Of a stretch of 14,208 bases of DNA, positions 12,319 to 14,208 are shown piece by piece. The DNA comes from JAKOQB01 sp036824465 (lineage in GTDB: Bacteria; Pseudomonadota; Gammaproteobacteria; Burkholderiales; Burkholderiaceae_F): NCBI GenBank assembly GCA_036824465.1, contig DAITAC010000103.1, positions 1 through 14,208 on the forward strand, in the 5' to 3' direction. The translations under genes and the position numbers were made by a program. Numbering within the stretch: position 1 is the stretch's first letter; every line of letters starts with the position of its first letter. The notes under the pieces were generated by a model. That model saw nothing but the letters and a program-made list of their open reading frames with translations, ran no database searches and was not told the DNA's origin.

Positions 12319-14097
12319 CTAGTCGCCGAGCGCAATACCCTCACGGCGCGGATCGGCGCCTCCCGCCCAGCCGGGACGCCCGTCGGGCAACTGCACGCGG
12401 ACGATGCCCTGCAGGCCGCTAGTCATCTCGATTTCGCGCACTTCATGTCCGCGTGCTTTCAGGCCATCGACCAGCGCGCTGCTCACCATGCCGCGCTCGA
12501 CCTCGGTCGGCCCGTTACGGCTGCCGAAGTTCGGCAGCGAGATCGCCTGCTGGACATCGAGATTCCAGTCGAGCAGGCCAACCAGCGTTTTGGTGACGTA
12601 GCCGATGATCTGCGAACCGCCGGGCGAACCGACGCTGGCCACGAGCTGATTGGTTGCGCGGTCGAACACCAGTGTGGGCGCCATCGAAGAGCGCGGGCGC
12701 TTGCCTGCCTGAACGCGGTTGGCGATCGGCTTGCCGCTCTCGCTCGGTGCGAACGAGAAATCGGTGAGTTGATTGTTGAGCAGGAAGCCGCGCACCATCA
12801 TGCGCGCGCCAAACTGATCCTCGATCGTGGTCGTCATCGACAGCGCGTTACCGTATTTGTCGACGACCGAAATGTGCGAAGTTGCCACGCGCGCTGGCGA
12901 GCCATCCTGCGCCCATGCGATCCGATAGCCCGCCGGCACGCCGGGCTGCGCGCGCCCCATGCTTTTGTCGGTGACGAGCTTTGCGCGATCGGCCAGGTAA
13001 TCGCGGTTAGTCAACGCGAACATGTCCTGCGGCACGAAGTCCGGGTCGGAAACGTACAGGTTGCGGTCGGCGAACGCGAGCCGTCCGGCCTCGCTGAACA
13101 GATGCACCGCGTCGGCCTGCGGTTCCAGTTTGCCGTTGACCGTCTGCGGCGGCACAACGCTGATGTTGCGGTTGGAAAAGATACCAAGCATCTGCGCCAC
13201 CGCGATTCCGCCCGATGATGGCGGTGGCATGCCGCACACGCGCCACCGTTTGTAGTCGGTGCACAGCGGCGTGCGCTCCTTGGCAAGGTACGCGGTGAAA
13301 TCGCTCTCGACGAGCTTGCCCGCGTTCGGATGCGTGCGCACCGCCCGCACGATGTCGCCCGCAATCGCACCTTGGTAGAACGCGTCGACGCCGTTGGAAG
13401 CGACCGCACGCAGCGTCTGTGCCAGGTCGGGATTGCGCAGGATCGTGCCGACCCCTTTCGGCGTGCCATCGGCAGCGTAGAAATACGCGCGCGCCGCGGC
13501 ATCGCGACTCAGGTATTTCTCCGCCGTGAGCAACGCGTTCAGCCGTGGCGACACGGCAAAGCCATCTTCCGCCAGCTTGATCGCCGGCTCGAACAGGCGC
13601 GCCCACGGCAGCTTGCCGTGTTGCTTGTGCGCCGCTTCCAGCAGGCGCAGCACGCCCGGTGTGCCGACGCTGCGACCGCCGACGACCGCGTCGTAAAAGG
13701 CCATCGGCTTGCCGTCGATCTGGAAGAGATTCTCATCGGCCGCCATCGGCGTCGTCTCGCGGCCATCAAATGCCTGCACGCGCGTGCCGTCCCAGTGCAG
13801 CAGGAATGCGCCGCCGCCGATTCCGGAGCTTTGCGGCTCGACCAGCGTGAGCACCATCTGGATCGCGATCGCCGCATCGACCGCACTGCCGCCAGCGCGC
13901 AGGATTTCGCGGCCGGCGTCGGTCGCCAGGGGATTCGCCGAGGCCGCCATGTGCTGCGCGGCGGTCGCGGTGGTCAGCCCGGCCCGGAATCCCGACGCCG
14001 CTTCGGGCGCGCCGGATCGATCAGCCGGTGTGCTGCATGAGGCCAGCACCAGAGCCGCGCCGACATTCAGTGCGGCGGTTCCAAATCGCCTCAACAT
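12319..14097 (-). CDS. ggt: gamma-glutamyltranspeptidase, predicted lipoprotein precursor
   Basis: A 592-residue N-terminal nucleophile hydrolase that removes or transfers the gamma-glutamyl group of glutathione and related compounds outside the cytoplasm. ATG 14097 is chosen over an upstream in-frame ATG (14145) because GGGAGA precedes it and because it places a signal peptide at the very N-terminus: MLRRF, a hydrophobic stretch and the lipobox LASC with C21. The mature protein would thus be a lipoprotein, whereas many bacterial GGTs are soluble periplasmic. Family landmarks: SSGIGGGAFLLHWDG, PPPSSGGIAVAQML, autocleavage site before T406 in ATSHISVVD, KRPRSSMAPT (466-475) and GSPGGSQII (from 490). 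Self-cleavage would give a large subunit up to residue 405 and a small one of 187 residues. It ends in TAG at 12319-12321, 42 bp before the peroxiredoxin start; both relate to glutathione/thiol metabolism. Confidence 0.96.
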   Translation of the reverse strand: MLRRFGTAALNVGAALVLASCSTPADRSGAPEAASGFRAGLTTATAAQHMAASANPLATDAGREILRAGGSAVDAAIAIQMVLTLVEPQSSGIGGGAFLLHWDGTRVQAFDGRETTPMAADENLFQIDGKPMAFYDAVVGGRSVGTPGVLRLLEAAHKQHGKLPWARLFEPAIKLAEDGFAVSPRLNALLTAEKYLSRDAAARAYFYAADGTPKGVGTILRNPDLAQTLRAVASNGVDAFYQGAIAGDIVRAVRTHPNAGKLVESDFTAYLAKERTPLCTDYKRWRVCGMPPPSSGGIAVAQMLGIFSNRNISVVPPQTVNGKLEPQADAVHLFSEAGRLAFADRNLYVSDPDFVPQDMFALTNRDYLADRAKLVTDKSMGRAQPGVPAGYRIAWAQDGSPARVATSHISVVDKYGNALSMTTTIEDQFGARMMVRGFLLNNQLTDFSFAPSESGKPIANRVQAGKRPRSSMAPTLVFDRATNQLVASVGSPGGSQIIGYVTKTLVGLLDWNLDVQQAISLPNFGSRNGPTEVERGMVSSALVDGLKARGHEVREIEMTSGLQGIVRVQLPDGRPGWAGGADPRREGIALGD

Positions 14098-14118
14098 GGT
14101 GTCTCCCGACAGTGCGGT

Positions 14119-14138
14119 GCGCCGGTCTTGGCCGGCGC
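14119..14138 (-). terminator. short hairpin between the SDR gene and ggt
   Basis: A perfect 7-bp GC-only stem (14119-14125 with 14132-14138) around a six-base loop, 13 bp after the dehydrogenase stop. No T-run follows on the minus strand, so termination would be partial at best. The 54-bp spacer 14098-14151 holds this and the ggt ribosome binding site; no separate ggt promoter was recognised. Confidence 0.25.
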
Positions 14139-14151
14139 CCGCCATTTGGTC

Positions 14152-14208
14152 TTACTTCGGCTGCAACCGAATCGCGCCATCAAGGCGGATCGTTTCGCCG
14201 TTGAGCAT
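14152..14208 (-). CDS. short-chain dehydrogenase/reductase, C-terminal 18 residues only
   Basis: Only the end of the gene is inside the window: 18 codons reading MLNGETIRLDGAIRLQPK and a TAA at 14152-14154. The LNGExIRLDGAxR ending is typical of SDR enzymes related to short-chain 3-hydroxyacyl-CoA dehydrogenases (HSD17B10-like) in Proteobacteria, which use NAD(P) to oxidise beta-hydroxyacyl-CoA. The methionine at the edge is an internal residue, not the start. The gene is on the same strand as ggt and 54 bp upstream, so the three minus-strand genes could form one transcript. The exact substrate cannot be judged from this fragment. Confidence 0.72.
   Translation of the reverse strand: MLNGETIRLDGAIRLQPK

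Noticed and set aside
12076..13218. A 380-codon plus-strand open frame opposite ggt
   Set aside because: It is antisense to a clearly recognised gene, its translation is Arg/His/Gln-rich without family likeness, and such frames are expected on the opposite strand of GC-rich genes.
1..14208. Mobile elements, phage genes, CRISPR arrays, tRNA or rRNA genes
   Set aside because: No transposase or integrase motifs, no regular short repeats with spacers, and no cloverleaf-type sequence was seen. The only large repeat is the gene duplication at 5231-6512.

Overview
The window is GC-rich, densely coded chromosomal DNA from a betaproteobacterium, most likely of the order Burkholderiales. The block DUF3579 - rpsT - murJ - SirB1-family gene is a familiar neighbourhood in that group, and the protein sequences fit it. 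A run of 100 Ns (4888-4987) shows this is a scaffolded draft assembly. No tRNA, rRNA, insertion sequence, prophage gene or CRISPR array was seen.

Layout. 1-2025 (minus, cut by the left edge): a PLP-dependent Orn/Lys/Arg decarboxylase. 2264-2647 (plus): a DUF3579 protein, separated from rpsT (2716-2979, minus) by a long bidirectional hairpin terminator. rpsT and murJ (3126-4673, plus) diverge from a 146-bp spacer. murJ overlaps, by ATGA, a SirB1/transglutaminase-like gene (4670-5320) that is interrupted by the N gap.

5231-6620 is a diverged tandem duplication. Each unit holds the last codons of the SirB1-like gene, a conserved promoter region and a short gene for an N-terminally membrane-anchored protein (5466-5900 and 6285-6620). 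The second unit therefore carries an orphan SirB1 tail (6054-6143).

6839-11732 looks like an operon of a large STAND-type ATPase regulator whose DNA-binding part is a SARP-like winged helix plus BTAD domain, a 66-residue helical protein, and a calpain-like (C2) cysteine peptidase with Gln, Cys, His and Asn all in place. Both membrane-protein genes have paired GTGGG direct repeats 11 bp apart, just upstream of a -10-like hexamer. This is the promoter geometry known for SARP regulators, so the neighbouring regulator is a plausible activator of both. The inferred system is a regulator, calpain-like protease, small helical partner and two duplicated envelope proteins. No such system is known to me by name, and the link rests on sequence layout only.

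11773-14208 (all minus): a Prx5-type peroxiredoxin, a gamma-glutamyltranspeptidase with a lipoprotein signal peptide 42 bp upstream of it, and the last 18 codons of a short-chain dehydrogenase. The GGT and peroxiredoxin both touch glutathione/thiol metabolism and may be co-transcribed.
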